Shown: piece by piece, positions 63,649 through 64,000 of the stretch
How the letters are laid out: every line of letters starts with the position of its first letter
How positions within the stretch are numbered: the stretch's first letter is position 1
Assembly: GCF_004348315.1 (NCBI RefSeq)
Contig: NZ_SMKC01000001.1
Coordinates: 1-64,000, forward strand
Direction: 5' to 3'
DNA from: Streptomyces sp. 8K308
GTDB taxonomy: Bacteria; Actinomycetota; Actinomycetes; Streptomycetales; Streptomycetaceae
DNA: 64,000 nt
Notes under the pieces: generated by a model
Told to the model about the DNA's origin: nothing
Databases searched by the model: none
What the model saw: only the letters and a program-made list of their open reading frames with translations
Position numbers and translations under genes: made by a program

Positions 63649-64000
63649 GTGGAAAAGCCGTTGGACATGTTCGACCGCGACTTCGAGTGGTCGGAACTCG
63701 TCCGGTTCGCGTCGTACGCCGGCCCGGAGGCCACCCTTGGCGTGGTCTCCGGGCGGCGCAGGCAGGGCAAGACGTTCCTGCTCGACGGCCTGTGCCGAGC
63801 GACCGGCGGCTTCTTCTTCTCGGCGACGCAGGCGACCGAGGCCGAGTCGCTGCGCCAGTTCGGCGCGGCCATGGCCCGGTTCGCCGGGCAGCCGGTTCCC
63901 TACCGTTTCACGCACTGGGACGAGGCCGTCGACACGCTGATGGCCCTGCCCGCACCGGGCAAGGGCCCGCTGACCGTGGTCCTGGACGAGTTCCCGTTCC
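63649..64000 (+). CDS. AAA/P-loop ATPase (archaeal-type ATPase/DUF234 group), cut at right edge
   Basis: The first 117 codons of an ATPase. Walker A reads GRRRQGKTFLL and Walker B TVVLDEFPF, with FFFSATQATEAESL between, which is the pattern of ATPases of the DUF234/archaeal ATPase class. GTG 63649 is supported by GAGGTGA just upstream. These proteins are often associated with a C-terminal nuclease-like domain and are thought to act in DNA processing or defence, but the missing part prevents a firm statement. Confidence 0.82.
   Translation, partial: MEKPLDMFDRDFEWSELVRFASYAGPEATLGVVSGRRRQGKTFLLDGLCRATGGFFFSATQATEAESLRQFGAAMARFAGQPVPYRFTHWDEAVDTLMALPAPGKGPLTVVLDEFPF

Noticed and set aside
1-64000. 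CRISPR array or rRNA genes
   Set aside because: No regularly spaced repeats and no rRNA-like sequence were noticed anywhere in the window.

Overview
The window is very GC-rich actinobacterial DNA, most likely from Streptomyces or a close relative. Supporting signs are GTG/ATG starts with GGAGG-type ribosome sites, many 4-base stop/start overlaps, Tat-type signal peptides, sugar ABC transporters without their own ATPase, a GPP34 protein, SigB/SigF-type sigma factors and a MutAB-MeaB cluster. No rRNA, tRNA or CRISPR array was seen.

Layout. 1-4.1 kb: leftward tctCBA tricarboxylate-type transporter and an alpha/beta hydrolase. 4.1-12.4 kb: a LysR regulator, then a fructan/sucrose locus (secreted GH32, three-gene sugar ABC transporter, cytoplasmic GH32, LacI regulator) with two matching operator-like palindromes in the divergent promoter. 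12.6-19.5 kb: small single genes (APH-like kinase, GNAT stub, GPP34, GNAT, MFS/TetR pair with a strong double operator, unknown protein, serine hydrolase, Nudix, wrecked second serine hydrolase). 19.7-23.7 kb: M20 peptidase, then a decayed accessory patch with a duplicated GntR 3' end, a multiply frameshifted phage-type gene, a GNAT gene, and an IS1182-type transposase remnant fused in frame to a beheaded SDR. 23.8-30.2 kb: frameshifted IlvD/Edd dehydratase, FCD-type GntR regulator, and a divergent four-gene operon (epimerase-like, DhaK-DhaL kinase, RpiB, TPI) that matches the known tetrulose (erythritol/threitol) pathway. 30.3-32.6 kb: pxpABC 5-oxoprolinase. 33-34.9 kb: archease-rtcB RNA ligase. 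35.1-40.3 kb: mutA-mutB-meaB. 40.3-42.3 kb: GH31 glycosidase. 42.5-44.8 kb: two CNNM/CBS membrane proteins. 44.9-49 kb: a lone ctaD, and two paralogous SigB-type sigma genes facing each other with a DUF6328-like gene between. 49.2-51.9 kb: DeoR regulator and DASS anion transporter. 51.9-59.3 kb: hybrid DeoR-HTH/LacI-sensor regulator divergent from a five-gene operon (sugar ABC transporter, 2-hydroxyacid dehydrogenase, DUF2264). 59.4-63.5 kb: unknown protein, Gfo/Idh/MocA plus sugar epimerase pair, and a fusion of a degenerate P450 to an isocitrate lyase/PEP mutase domain. The right edge cuts an AAA ATPase gene.

The window is mostly a carbohydrate and organic-acid catabolic region, with regulators beside their operons. 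The most unusual points are the P450-like/PEP-mutase fusion, the tetrulose operon with broken companion genes and a possible operator shared with tctCBA, the transposase-SDR chimera, the tandem 10-bp repeat facing the hybrid regulator, and the altered metal site of the M20 peptidase. Gene starts were reassigned from ribosome-binding sites where these decide; functions come from motif reading, not database searches.
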